Source: Symbiodinium natans
Taxonomy: Eukaryota > Sar > Dinophyceae > Suessiales > Symbiodiniaceae
NCBI GenBank assembly: GCA_905221605.1
Contig: CAJNDS010000701.1
Coordinates: forward strand, 1-64,000
Direction of reading: 5' to 3'
Length of the DNA: 64,000 nt
Below are positions 24,501 to 36,500 of this stretch, in pieces (the first letter of the stretch is position 1; the number at the start of each line of letters is the position of its first letter). Position numbers and translations under genes: made by a program. The notes beneath the pieces are model-generated. The model saw only the letters and a list, made by a program, of their open reading frames with translations, was not told where the DNA came from and ran no database searches.

Positions 24501-24950
24501 GACAGTGGCGAAGCAGCGGCGAGGGCTTTTTTGAACATGATTTCGCAAATGTTTGGTGGGGAGCTTTTCGGTAGATTGGTCCACTTCTTGCCGCGTTAGG
24601 CCCCATGAATTTGGAACATGCTTGAAAAGGCTCGCTGCAACAAGGTGCTGGCCAAGAGCTACATTCACGGATGTATGTCCAAGAAGAGACAGAATTTTTT
24701 TCAACTTGCAATTGCCGTCGCCCGGGATCAAGTCACAAGCGCTTTCTGCGAAGAGAGCCGCAAACATGAGCAACATGGATGCACTTTCTATGCACTTGTT
24801 GGTCGAGTCCACAACAACACTGTTGCTCCAAGCCCAGGTGCAGGCTATGGCACTGCATCTGGCCACCTCGGCATGTAAAACGCATGTAAAATGCTTGCAA
24901 TATGCATCTGCAATGCCTGGGAACATCTCGGGCGCCACTGTTGATTGCAG
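21507..24950. other. No supported gene; GC palindromes and an AT-rich stretch
   Basis: From 21815 to 22040 there are long C and G runs and repeated CCCTCAGGGCCTAAGG, a palindrome-rich tract. From 22040 to 23200 the sequence is more AT-rich. A block of about 45 bp (ACAAACCCTTAAA with CCGG then AAAAA) occurs twice, at about 22042 and 22402. Open frames such as one reading PKMNRILKGATIKSLFEHA near 23057 are not recognised. The first exon and any transit peptide of the next gene should lie here, but I could not identify them. Confidence 0.5.
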
Positions 24951-27900
24951 GAGCTGGCGCTTTGTCCAAAAGCATCGCCGTGCTTGCTGGAGATGGTATC
25001 GGCCCAGAAGTGATGACTGAAGCTGTCAAGGCCTGTGTCGAATGCTGCTTTACTGCGTGGCGCTGTCGACATCAACGGAACAAGATCATTCCCGGAAACA
25101 TTTTTCTCGGCAGGACTCTAAAACAATTAGAGCCATGTTGACCGTGTTGACCTTTTACTCAAACGTGTTACAACATGCTGCAACATGCTACAACATGTTG
25201 CAGCAGCCACAGATGTTCCCAGTCATTGCCGCATTTGACTCGGTGGCATGCTGTAATTCATGACTGCGACAAGCCGGAGAGCACTAACCTCCACACATCA
25301 CAAGTGATGGGCACAGATCCTTTCGTTGCTACTTTAGTTTTGCTGTTGTCAGAAGAAGAACCATCAATCGCCGCACACCACTGCTTCGTCTCTAGGAGCT
25401 AAACCTGAACCTCGCGAAACAAGGGTCAATTGTCAAGGTACGAACGAAATGAACGAAGTAAATCGGCGGGCAAAAAGGAAGTCATTAATACGCCCGCCAT
25501 AAGAAGAGAATAATACACGGGCCTTTACATAACATTCATACTGGCCCGTACATTTATTGGTTTAGAAAGAGCGTCCGTGAGCCCCGCGAACAAGGAAGCG
25601 CCCATGCATTCATTGAGAATACAATTATAGCGGCCCTATTAAAATATGCTGGGGGCCGCACTACGCTCATACATTTCATGCTGCATTTCGTGCTTCATTT
25701 TATTCATTACAAATGCAGCATTAAATGTACTCACTTCGTACTATTAATCTCTTCATAATTCCTGTCTTCACTTCGTTCATATTTTAATTGGGGATTTCGT
25801 GCTTCCAATCACTAATGACAAGCTGCAGCAATCGCCTTTAAACCCCAGAAAAGGTTGAGCAGTAAAACACATGTTGTTTGGGTTTTTCTTTGTTAGGCTC
25901 GATATGAGTGCCTCTTGCCAATTTTGACAAGCGCGGGCAACCAAAGAACACCAAACCAAAGAATGCCAAGGCGTTCCGCACGCACGCAGACATGATCTTT
26001 TCAAACATGGCGCAGGCACACGAAATACGCAGTGTGCCTTTCCAAGGTTTGGGTGCAATAGGCCTCGGAAGAAAGGTGAAAGTCCACCGGCATGAGCTGT
26101 TACATTGTTGCCCTTGCTCTGCACTCGAGAGCTGGCAAGTCCATTTTCAGCCATTTTCAGCCTTCTATACCTGCAGCCGCTCGTTGGTGAGAAAGCATCT
26201 GAAAGGCCTCAGCAAGGACCGCGCCGCAACCCGGACAAAAAAAGAGGCTAAATTGACTAGCTTGACTCGCTTGTGCTATCACATGTCATGCCATCGCACG
26301 CTGCCATGGGCAATCGTACAGGTGTGCCCATGAATCAAATTACCGATGGTTCCCGGAGTAATGCCCCGGGTTCTGTCAAAGTGATGTGAAGCCTTTGCTT
26401 CTGATCGCGAACATCTGGTAGGTGGTACAGAAAGTTGGCGAGCTCTACGGCCACAGCTTCACTTTCCAGGACTACAAGGTGCAGACCCCGTTGCAGAACC
26501 CGGAGTGATGCGGTGTGCAGCTCCCACGCCGGACACTCTCTGCACTCTCTGATTGTTTGCCGATGTCTGCCGGGACAGGTTGGTGGGGCCGCGTGGGCGG
26601 CTGCGGAGGCCTGCGGGCGTCGATATGCCCAGAGCGGATTTTTGCAGCAGATCTTTGCTTAACGCATGGGCTTTCGCGCGTGTTTTTGCTTAGTTTAGGA
26701 TTCTGTCAGACGCGAGATCGGGTCGCATGGCGCAGGGGGGATGAAGGGCACTCGGGAGGTTCGCAAGATCAAATGGGGTGGGTGAGCCAGAACGGTTGGA
26801 CAAGAGATGAGCAAAAGGCATTGATGGTATTGTTTCCATTGTCTTTCACTCGAATCATGACCTGTGGGTGCTGAAGTGCACGACGGGGGAGAGTATAACC
26901 CAATCGGATTTCATGGTCACCTGTGCAGTTGCCTGTGTGTTTACCGATTTTGCCGATTCAAGTTTTCGTGTTTGGTTGAGACATCTCCGCTATGTTGAAG
27001 AAGTGTTAGAAAGTCTGGGATAGTGAGTTCCATCTTGAAGAGCAAGCTTGCACCTGCGGCGAATGTTTTGCATTCTGAACAAATCGACGGGGGCGCTGAT
27101 TCTCGCGTCGTTGTGTGCAGGCTGCAGGAGAGACACCCACCCATCTTCCTGCTCACACACTCGAGGGCTGCGAGAAGTCGGACTGGGTTGTGCGATGTTG
27201 TGCGGTTTTCTGCAGTGAAGTACCTTGTTGTAGCGCTTCTCACACATCACTACTGTAGTGCCATGGCTCGAATCTGATGTGCTTTATCGCAAGAGTTTTG
27301 CTGTTGTACCGTAATGCTTGCAAAGCATTGCCGCGAATTATAAACTTACGACTGGCTGAATAACATGGAGCCTAGTGGTGGTTTTTCCAGGATGCCATCT
27401 TGTTCGGCTCTGTGGGAGGGCCTGTGGATCAACAACATGAGCCTGAAACCTGGCATTGCATGATCCTTGCACGACAGCATGTGGAATGTGGAGAGGGAGA
27501 TGAGAATCGAAGGCCGCAGTGGAAGGACTGCGAGAAAAATGCTTTGCTGGGCTTGAGGAAGCGAGCCTCGGATGAAGATGTAAAGCAGAAACATGCAGCA
27601 TGTGCAGCTTTCCTTCCGCCTTCAGGGGAGCGTGGGGCATTGTGGGGATGTCGCGTGGCTATGCGCGTGTTTTGTTGTTTCTCTCCCGAAGGCTTCAAGT
27701 TGGCTGTGAACCTCCGACCTTCGAAGGCCGAAAACGGCCCCAGACTTGCTTCGGATGTCGTGTCTCGGACCCTGAGTGTGGGAGGTGTATCCCTTCCTGT
27801 CGCATCTTTGTCCGTTGAAGCCATCCATCATAGGCCTTTGGCCTGCCATTGAAGGACATCGTCCTTGTATGGTAGCACCTGGTAGCTGCTGACGTGGGAG

Positions 27901-28664
27901 GTGCCGGAGTTGACATGGTGATCATCCGCGAGTTGGTGGGAGGCAATTCGTGGGGGCTCTAGTGCATGCGGCGCAAGCGTATGTCAGATGTGCATCTGGC
28001 ATCATCTTGCATCACACGGCATTCATGGCCATGGTGGCGACGAAGAGGCATCTACTTCGGTGAGCACAAACGCGATGGAGACAAGGCAAGTCTCTCAGCA
28101 GAGCTTTCAAGCCTCTGTGCAGCTCTAGTGACTCTAGTGCTATGGCCATGCTTTGCCATGCTGTCAATGATTTTTGGAGGCCTTTGACGTGATGGAATAC
28201 ACCGCAGTATTCTAAGCCTGCCAAAGCTTGACGAGATGACGCGAGATGGGGCCTTGGAGAAGTCTTGGAGCCGAGGTGGAGGGTATCCGCAAGCCCATGG
28301 TCTTTGCCTTCGAAGCAGCGAGGCTTCGGCGCAAGAAGGCAGCTGCGGGCGCAGCATCGAGTTGCCTCGAGCATGCGACATGGAGCCGCGTGGTGCTACA
28401 GATTGCTACAGCTGAATCGGGCCACTCGGCCTGGGACAGGTGACCGTGGTGGACAAGGCCAACGTGCTTGAGTGTTCCCGTCTTTGGCGCGAGGTGGATG
28501 TCTTGGCTTGCATATCGTGCTTTGTAGTGTGCTTTGTAGTGCCCTTGTGATGCTTGTGTGGAGCTCGGAGCAATCGCCAGTCGTGCAGCTTCCGTTCCTG
28601 CTCAGCTTCTCCAGGTGGCTCGAGAGGTGCACAAGGGCTACCCAGATGTGGAACTGGACTTCAT
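24951..28664 (+). CDS. leuB: 3-isopropylmalate dehydrogenase, 3' end not found
   Basis: This enzyme oxidises and decarboxylates 3-isopropylmalate in leucine synthesis, using NAD. Exons in order: 24951-25030 (SIAVLAGDGIGPEVMTEAVK), 26422-26478 (GELYGHSFTFQDYK), 26579 to about 26596 (VGGAAW), 27391-27444 (DAILFGSVGGPVDQQ), 27520-27562 (ALLGLRK), 27692-27726 (LAVNLRPSK), 27785-27833 (CPLKPSII), 27886-27942 (VDMVIIRELVGG), 28048-28085 (IYFGEHKRDGDK), 28276-28338 (AFEAARLRRKK), 28440-28493 (VDKANVLECSRLWRE) and 28615-28664 (EVHKGYPDVELDFM). The Arg of NLRP, the REL(T/V)GG motif and the Lys of VDKAN are present. Two small exons (after VGGAAW and after GDGDK) are missing from my model. So is everything after the DFM stretch, including the NAD-binding HGSAP region. 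Most donors are GC. A hairpin-rich island sits in intron 1. Plastid targeting is likely from the pathway but was not seen. Confidence 0.88.
25440..25790. other. AT-rich, hairpin-rich island in leuB intron 1
   Basis: At least four hairpins stand in a row. GGCGGGC (25465-25471) pairs with GCCCGCC (25492-25498), and ACGGGCC (25517-25523) pairs with GGCCCGT (25543-25549). GCGGCCC (25630-25636) pairs with GGGCCGC (25653-25659). ATGCTGCATTT (25678-25688) pairs exactly with AAATGCAGCAT (25711-25721), and outer ACATTT/AAATGT lengthens that stem to 18 with one mismatch. Near the left edge ATGAACGAAGTAAA matches the reverse complement of the right-edge CTTCACTTCGTTCAT. GC-stemmed hairpins in AT-rich DNA resemble organelle non-coding DNA or a MITE. 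Confidence 0.75.
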
Positions 28665-29186
28665 GTGTCCAGACTTACCTCTTGGGCGACAGCACACCCC
28701 ACGATACTGAAGTTTCAGCAGCCCACCTCCTCGGCCTTCAGAGTTTGGGTTGAAGGTGTGCTGAAGGGCACGCAGAGCCTGCTGTTTGTTTGCAAATAGT
28801 TTACATGGACTATTAAATTAGCTGAATGTGATTTTAGTCATGTTTAAACAAGAACAAACATATGTTACTTCCTTGGTTTCTTGAAATACTGACGGTTTTT
28901 AGGTAATTGTTGCCGTACTTAAAGTTTCTTTTTGACGGAATAACAATAACGCATTCTTACGAACATGGTAGTTTTCGTGTTGCGATAAATATAGAATGTC
29001 TGCAGAAACAGGAAAGACGAGAACCACAAAGCAACGGTAAATATGACGATGTATATAGTATAGCATTTCTTCAGATTTCTTCAGAGTAACCACAGCAAAA
29101 AGGCATGAAAAAAGATGCCATAATTCTCCACATTGCTATGTGGAGTTCTGGCATTGGCCTGCCCCCGCCGCCTGCCCGTCTGCACA
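28665..29186. other. No gene found; AT-rich stretch
   Basis: From about 28795 to 29100 the base composition turns AT-rich. I searched both strands by eye for the remaining leuB motifs (YVDNAAMQ, GDILSDEAS, PIHGSAPDI) and did not find them. Confidence 0.5.
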
Positions 29187-29350
29187 CCGACATCGTAGAC
29201 ATGAATACGCACCGCCCGACCGGCCCGCATCAAATGGACTTCGAAGACATGAATGTTTAGCACAACGCCGCCTACAACACCCGCATCCCAAGGACATCAT
29301 AGACATGAATGTTACACACTCACCGCCGACATCTTAGACATGAACGTTGC
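29187..29350 (+). repeat. Degenerate repeat GACATC-N-TAGACATGAA, four copies
   Basis: Copies start at about 29189 (CGACATCGTAGACATGAA), 29236 (GGACTTCGAAGACATGAA), 29292 (GGACATCATAGACATGAA) and 29326 (CGACATCTTAGACATGAA). Each is followed by GCAC or ACAC words. They lead directly into the CA satellite and may be its seed. Confidence 0.8.
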
Positions 29351-29479
29351 ACACGCACACACACACACAACAGCACGCAACAGCACACACACACACACAC
29401 ACACACCCACACGCCCACACACACACACACACACACACACGCACGCACGCACGCACGCACGCACCCACCCACACGCACG

Positions 29480-29556
<77 letters not shown>

Positions 29557-30505
29557 CCGCGCCCGCGCGCGCGCACGCGCACGCGCACGCGCACGCGCAC
29601 GCGCACAGACACAGACACAGACACAGACACACAGACACACAGACACAGAGACACAGAGACACAGAGACACAGAGACACAGAGACACAGAGACACAGAGAC
29701 ACAGAGACACAGAGACACAGAGACACAGAGACACAGAGACACAGAGACACAGAGACACAGAGACACAGAGACACAGAGACACAGAGACACAGAGACACAG
29801 AGACACAGAGACACAGAGACACAGAGACACAGAGACACAGAGACACAGAGACACACAGAGACACAGAGACACAGAGACACAGAGACACAGAGACACAGAG
29901 ACACAGAGACACAGACACAGACACAGAGACACAGAGACACAGAGACACAGAGACACAGACACAGAGACACAGAGACACAGAGACACAGAGACACAGAGAC
30001 ACAGAGACACAGAGACACAGAGACACAGAGACACAGAGACACAGAGACACAGAGACACAGAGACACAGAGACACAGAGACACAGAGACACAGAGACACAG
30101 AGACACAGACACAGAGACACAGAGACACAGAGACACAGAGACACAGAGACACAGAGACACAGAGACACAGAGACACAGAGACACAGAGACACAGAGACAC
30201 AGAGACACAGAGACACAGAGACACAGAGACACAGAGACACAGAGACACAGAGACACAGAGACACAGAGACACAGAGACACAGAGACACAGAGACACAGAG
30301 ACACACAGAGACACAGAGACACAGAGACACAGAGACACAGAGACACAGAGACACAGAGACACAGAGACACAGAGACACAGAGACACAGAGACACAGAGAC
30401 ACACACAGAGACACACACACAGACACACACACAGACACACACACAGACACACACACACAGACACACAGAGACACACAGAGAGACACACACACACACACAC
30501 ACTGC
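29351..30505. repeat. Compound satellite: (CA)n, (GCAC)n, (ACACAGAG)n, (CA)n
   Basis: About 29351-29605 is (CA)n with GCAC and CCAC variants. From 29642 to about 30405 runs an octamer array, ACACAGAG, of some 95 units with only a few slips (extra ACAC or a missing AGAG). From about 30405 to 30502 it returns to (CA)n with CAGA interruptions. All six frames are open over most of its length, giving long His-Thr or Val-Cys-Leu strings that are not proteins. Confidence 0.98.
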
Positions 30506-32204
30506 ATCTTCTCTCTCCGTCGGTGTACCTGTGTGTGATTGTCCGGCAGATCCGCAACTCTGGGGCTCCATAGATGGTGTTGAGCTCGGGGGTCGATCGT
30601 CAATTCAGCGGCCGGGATCGGGCAAAAGCACAGGCCGCCTGGGGGAGTCGGGCGGGCCGGGGGGGGCCCTTGAATTTTAGGTGTTCGAAGATGACCAAAT
30701 TCAAATCGACAGCTTGTTGCCACAGCTGAGGCATCGCTGTTAATCTACATTGCACCGGCATTGATGGCCCTGAGCCTGAACCTACGGCCAGGGAAAGCAA
30801 ACGGAGGACGCACAGTTCTGTGACATGTGCATGCAGCTCTAACTCTGGGGTGCTGGGATCGTGGTAGGGCATGCCATGTCCGAAGTCTGTTAACGACGCT
30901 TGCAAGGCAGATGAGCTCAAAAATAACTGTACAGCATTCGGCAGTGAGGAGGTCAGGAAGCTGCAAGCGATGGGTCGAAGGCACCAGGCCAGCCCTGTCT
31001 AGGGTCCCAGCTTGACGCATTCACAATCCTCAACCTCGGCTTTGCTTCGCCCTTGGCCTGGCCTCTTGTGCAGGCCAGGACATGCTACTTCGCGGGGTTG
31101 CAGGCAGGCTGCTATGGCATATGGTGTAATGTGAGGGCACACGCACGTTAAATCGTAGTCATGCAGGCTTGGGCTCTCTTCTTGGAGGCTTTGGCGTGGC
31201 AGAGTCCATGCAAGTGTAGGCCGTGGTGTTGTAGATGCCTGCAACTCAGGGATGGGTGGTCATGTTCCCACGCAACCCAGACCTTTTTGTCGTGGAGGCT
31301 TAACTTCAGTCAGTCACGCAAGGGGCAAGAAATTATGTAAAGAGGCTGCAATTTATTTGTCAGCCGCATTGCTGAATTCGAGAATTTTCTTTGGGGCCTT
31401 GTCAGCCCTATTTTCCACTTCAAGTCTTCATCCCAGTGATCCCTTGAGATCCCTTGGGCAGTCTGAGAGCTGTGATGCACTCAGGCTGGCCAAGGTACAT
31501 CTGTTGAACACCCAGGTGCATCTGTTGAAAGCCCAGTTGCATCTGCTGAAGGCTCCGTGCCTGCAAGGAATCATCCGCAAAGAACTTCGTGAGACAGCAC
31601 AGGGGGGGGGGGGGAAATTGGAATCCACCGACACAGAGCCTGATGGACGTCAAGTGTGATGCAGTGTACGCATGCACTGATGTTGAGTCCAGATGTACAC
31701 GCTGGAAGAGGACTGGAGATAGAGGAGGGAAGGCGGCGCATATCTTCCGCTTGCGTTAAAAGAGCTTTCTCCTGGGCAATGACAGCTCAATCGCAGATCT
31801 TTTGCTTGACATGAAAGAGGTGTTTTGACATGCAGAAAGTGCAGGAACAGGGCTTCTGCTGAATTGCCCAGACTCTTGCATTCCCTGCTCCTTTGACTTC
31901 ATGCAGGTGTGGGATAGAGTTGTATTTTGAATGCATCTCGGGAACCGAGCATCATCTCCATCGTGGGGCGAAGCCCGCGGTAAAGCAGTGGGCCGAGTCA
32001 GTAAGACCACGGAGGCCTGCGACCAAGTGTTGTCGGGCCTAAGTCAGAGCTCAACAGACCGAAACAAATGAACACGGACAAGACGGAGCTCAAAAAGAAT
32101 GTAAGCAGGCGAAGCAGTGAAGAAGGTGAACGCATGCCTTGCAAGCCGTGCAATCACGTCGAGCATAGCTCCTGGCTGGTTATGTCTGCAAACCATCTAA
32201 GTTC
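30506..32204. other. No supported gene; small 21-bp repeat
   Basis: No family is recognised. Three tandem 21-bp units lie at 31495-31557, built on GTGCATCTGTTGAAAGCCCAG; in one frame they repeat a VHLLNTQ/VHLLKAQ heptapeptide. A 12-base G run stands at about 31602-31613. Confidence 0.5.
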
Positions 32205-35200
32205 AGCGTCCCTGGCACGTCTTTGATTTTGGCTCCACAGAGAATTCAAGGACACTGTGAGGGGTGTGGTGCACGTGAGCCTTGAGCCCTGAGGGCAAGT
32301 GCTCACGGCATTCCATCTCGCATTCCAGCAGATCCACGCAGATCCAGGCTTGCCCTCGCGGCTCTGCGCGTACATGCGCAAACGCTTTTCTGAGAGAGCC
32401 GGGTGTGCTGGGGTGTGAAAAGGACGCGCTGAGCACAAGCGTCACAAGAGCAGCTGTGTGGCAGGGCCGGCCCGACGACCCTCCAGCACTGATCTGCACG
32501 CTGCTGTGGCTGGATTTTTCACAGTGATCTTGCAACTGTGATGCGAAACGGATGCTCAGATGCTGGCAAGGATTCTTGGTCAGCGAAGCTGCCACCTCGC
32601 TCCCTAAGCTTGGAATGACGGAGGCCTGGCACCCGAGCGGCCTGGCAAGCGGGAGCGTGCGTTGTGCCGGTACTCATGTGCCCCAGGCTGACGCCGCGAA
32701 GGGTGCGGCCACGGAGCCAAAGCCAGAAGACTTCAACATCGAGGAGGCCACCACTGGGCAGAAGCCTACGAGTCGAAGTCTGTCTAGGTACGCGGGATTT
32801 CGCAAGCAGTCCCAAGTTGTGAGCTTCCTGGTGTAGGCGCTGGAAGCTTTCCTTGCCGACGTGCCACCTGGCTGCAACAGCAGACGCCGCGTTTCATGTG
32901 ACGTGGCGATGTGGTGCCCTTCGCGCTTCGCACAGGAGTAGCAATGAGCTTCGGCTGCCGCCCTTGGATCCAGAGCAGCGCAAGCAGGCAAGGACGGCAC
33001 ACGCTCATGCAAGCTGATGTGAGCATGAGGGGGGCGCTGCCGCCCGTGACGGTCGCAAGAAGCACAGCAGGCAGCACAGCAGGCATGGAAGCTCGAACAA
33101 GACCTGCCAGGCCAAGAAGCTTGCGGAGAAGTATCCAGAGATCAAGTGTGAAAGCTACGGCTTCGGGGAGGAACGAGCCTCTGCTGCACTGAGAACGGCT
33201 TCAGAGGGTTGCACTTCTCAACTTCTCAAGTGCTTGCGGCATCGACTGCTGAGCGATGGTGTGTAGTTCTGTGCTGTGTAGTTCTGCTCGGCTGCATGGT
33301 AAGGCAGGCTCCATCTCTTCAAGACCCCAGCAGCGTTGAAAGCTGGCCTGGCAAAGGAAGGTCTGGGCGTCCAAACTAGCAGACTGGTGACTAGTACAGG
33401 CGATGAGATGTTGTCACCCTCCGATGGTCCTGGCGGAAGGTTGCAGAGAAGGGCAGCGAACGGAGTGTGCTTCGGACCAGTCAACAGCCGTTTCAGGCCC
33501 CTTGGCAAGCTTCATCACCCTGCGTCGCTGCCACTCCCGCACTCCTGGAGTGCCTAGGAGCAACTTCGCCCGAATCTACAGAGGATGCCTCCGGCGGTGC
33601 CTTTGAGGATAGCCGGGATGTAGCCACGGCACCACAGCTCCGAGAAGAGGTCTCAAGCATTCGCTGCTGGCAGAGCGTCTGCAGGAGATCGCGGCGTTGC
33701 CGTCGAACCTCTACCAGGTGCGGAACACTTTCATCCACATCGAGGTGGGGCTCCGGCAGCTTGTGGTGCCTTTTTCTCTAATCGCCGGAATGTGTGCAAG
33801 AACACCTGCAGATACTGGCAGGAGAGGGGCGTGGCGGATCAGCGCAACATCCAGTCTATGCCGCACGGCATGCACCCGGGCCGCAAGTTCGATCAGAGAT
33901 GCCAAGATATGCCAACCTGTGACCATGTCGATGTAGTGTCGCGTCTAGCTTCTCCAAAACACTCCAGAGAGACCTGCGGTTGGCGGGTCAGGGTTTTGCA
34001 GCTTTCGCACCGGCTAGTTGCCGTTCAGCCAGGATGCGCCTCCGGGCCTGTGCTGCATGTCTTAGTAATAATAATCCGCTGTTCGCATCCCTTGAGGTTC
34101 GGGCAGCGCCTGCAGGAGGAAGCCATGCAAGGCGCACAAGACCGCGTTGCAGGCCCGGGCGTCGCACATCCCGCGCTGTAGCCGCAGCCATGCGCAAGCG
34201 ATGTCTGTGCACGTCGTCCCTGGCTCTGAGGCACAGATGCCCCTCCTGCAGAGCCAGCTGTCAAGGCGACACCTCCGATTCCGGAGGAGGTCGCCAACAA
34301 GGCCAGCCGTAGCATTGAGCCGTATTCAATCGTTTTGATTCCAGCGTTCGCCACTCGCCACGTGACCAAGACACCGAGGAGTTTGCTCCTGGCACAGAGG
34401 TGGTCATCGAAGGCCCAGGGGAACATGCGGGGGCTTTGCGTTCTTTGATGGGGAAGCTCAAGCCGGCGCCACCTTGACCTGCGGGCTCCAAGGACTGCAG
34501 AAATTCCCCGCATTCAACGGCCTTCGCGGAACCATCCAGCTGTTAGACAAGGCTACAGGCCGTCGGAAGCTCGGCTTCCGTGGCAGCGCACAGACTTCGG
34601 GCGGCTTTGAGTGACCCGCTCTTGGGATGGTCCCTCTGTATTCTACTGCAAGCCGCGCAGCATGCCGCGCAAGGCTACAACGTGCAGCTGGCCTCTACAG
34701 ATGGGCCGCTCGATCAGATCGCCAAGATCAGAGGTGAGAACCTTCGAATGCAACTCGGAGGCATTGCCTCTAGTTGACATTGGGCAGTAGTTGGGCCAAT
34801 ATGGGCCAACGATTACCCGCTCATGCTTTCAATCCGGTGATATCTTGCAAGGCTTCCCACGAGGTTGGTGAGTTTGGAGCCCTGAGCTCCCACGGGACCC
34901 ACGGGCGCAGATCTGCACGGACTAGACAGCAGCAGCATGTTTTGCAGCCGTTTAACGGGACTATGGGGCGAAGCAAAGCTTGAATGTGCTTGTGAGCCCT
35001 TTCGAGTTAAGCTCACGCGAGATAGGGGAGCCGAATTAGTCGAATCGGCTCGAATAGCACGCACACACCGCTACGTTAACTTCTGAACGACACACACACA
35101 CACACACACGTTCAGTGCGGAGGTTGGTGCCGCCGCCTCCGCCATTTGATCCTTGGGATGCACTGGCTCCGGCACTGGCTGCAACTTTGGGCCAGCGGTA

Positions 35201-36500
35201 GCTGCGGACACAGCATGACACACGACAAACACGCCGGGGAGATGCTGGCAACAACAAGACCCAGAAATAGAACTAGTGAAGAGTGAAGTGAACAGACATT
35301 AAGACTCAGCCCCAGATCAACCATTCAATCACAGTCTTCGAGAGATCCTTCAGATGTGGGCTGTCAAGGGTGGTTTTGCCTTAGCCTTTGGTAACAGCCT
35401 GGTGTTCGCTGCCCCCACAAAAAGCCAAATAAAACAATATTGAATTGTAAACTTGTGCACCAAATAAAATATTTTATAGGTCGTTTTGGGGGCCCGTGTC
35501 CCCCAAAAGCCCATATTAACATTATATTACACGCGTAAACTTGCCATATGATATTATAATAGTAGGGGCTTTTAGTGTTCACTTCACAGGCTAGTATCTT
35601 ATGACTCATGAATTGTCTGGTCATTAAGGTAACACTTCGGGCGGCCACTATAATCCTTTGCCTGGTGTCCTCGTTACGTTCATTATATTCATGCCTCGCG
35701 GGCTCGTTATAGTACAACTCTCTTCACTTCATAGTAAACCTTAGTGCCAACATCCTTCACTCCTGGATACTCCTGGTATTCACTGGACTGGGCTCTTAAC
35801 CCTTCATTCACCTTTCTCTCGGGGACGTATCCATGAAGCTGAGACTTTAGGATTATTGGGCTGTCAACCTGGCATGAAATTCACCTCTTTTCCCCGGTCC
35901 CCATAATTATAGTACGAACGAAGGTAATAAAAACACGCTTCGTTCGTAATATGATTATAGGGGCATAAAGGATGTACATTATAAGCCCCAATATAATAAT
36001 ATGGGCCTTACGTTCACTTCATGAAGAATGAATGTCTGGCAAAGCCCGCTTTCGTGGCTGACTAAGCCCTGCCGATGAGCGGATGCCTCGTCAGACACCT
36101 AGCAGATTCTAGCAGTAGTGCGACAGCCGAGGAGTCCAGCGTCACGGCCCAGGACTCAGAAGGCCTCAGGGAGTGCAGCTTTCGCGTAGAGATCGGACGC
36201 TGATGTGATGATGCTCTGGAGCTTCCCATGTGACATCGTGCGACCTCACGTGACAAAAAGTAGCAGGGCCGGGTAAAAAAGTTCCAACGATTTGCGACGC
36301 GAGCCAAGGTGGCTCCGTCAGCGATGCACGCAAGGCCTGGTGTCTGTTGCATGTCCTTCGCTTTGTGAGTCCAAGAGTTATTTGGATTCCCATGGCCAGG
36401 GCGCCAGACTTCGTTCCGATGCAGCGAATGGGCTTGACAAGCGTTCCGCCTGCTCCTCTGTGGCAGGAGAAGCATCGTGGCATGTCGTACAGTTTGCAGC
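32205..36500 (+). CDS. Tandem paralogue A, unknown dinoflagellate protein (exon set)
   Basis: Blocks that match copy B in the same order are: about 32240, about 32838 (ALEAFLADVPP), 32942 (NELRLPPLDPEQRKQA), 33109 (AKKLAEKYPEIKCESYGFGE), 33700 (LPSNLYQVRNTFIHIE), 33840 (DQRNIQSMPHGM), about 34080 (RFGQRLQEEAM), 34266 (TPPIPEEV), 34378 (EEFAPGTEVVIEG), 34487 (GLQKFPAFNGLRGTIQLLDK), 34672 (QGYNVQLASTD, then AKIRGENLRM), 35118 (RLVPPPPPFDPWDA) and 36396 (ARAPDFVPMQRM). The PGTEVVIEG / FNGLRGTIQ / GENLRM segment looks like a small beta-barrel domain common in dinoflagellate proteins, from memory. Function is unknown. Exon limits were not fixed, and I cannot tell whether the copy is intact. It carries an AT-rich insertion that copy B lacks. 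Confidence 0.6.
35440..36050. other. AT-rich, hairpin-rich island in copy A
   Basis: Clear structures are a 14-bp palindrome, ATAAAATATTTTAT, at 35463-35476, and TTTTGGGGG (35484-35492) pairing with CCCCCAAAA (35500-35508) over a 7-base loop. A long hairpin runs from 35899 to 35963, in which TACGAACGAAG pairs with CTTCGTTCGTA and the ends are CCCC/GGGG. A weaker hairpin, TAAGCCCCA / TGGGCCTTA, follows at about 35981-36013. It shares the words GAACGAA, CTTCACTTC and ATTATAG with the island at 25440-25790. No open frame of interest is present. Confidence 0.75.

Noticed and set aside
29253-30680. Very long open frames (over 400 codons) on both strands
   Set aside because: They are produced by the stop-free ACACAGAG and CA repeats and have no domain or codon signal.
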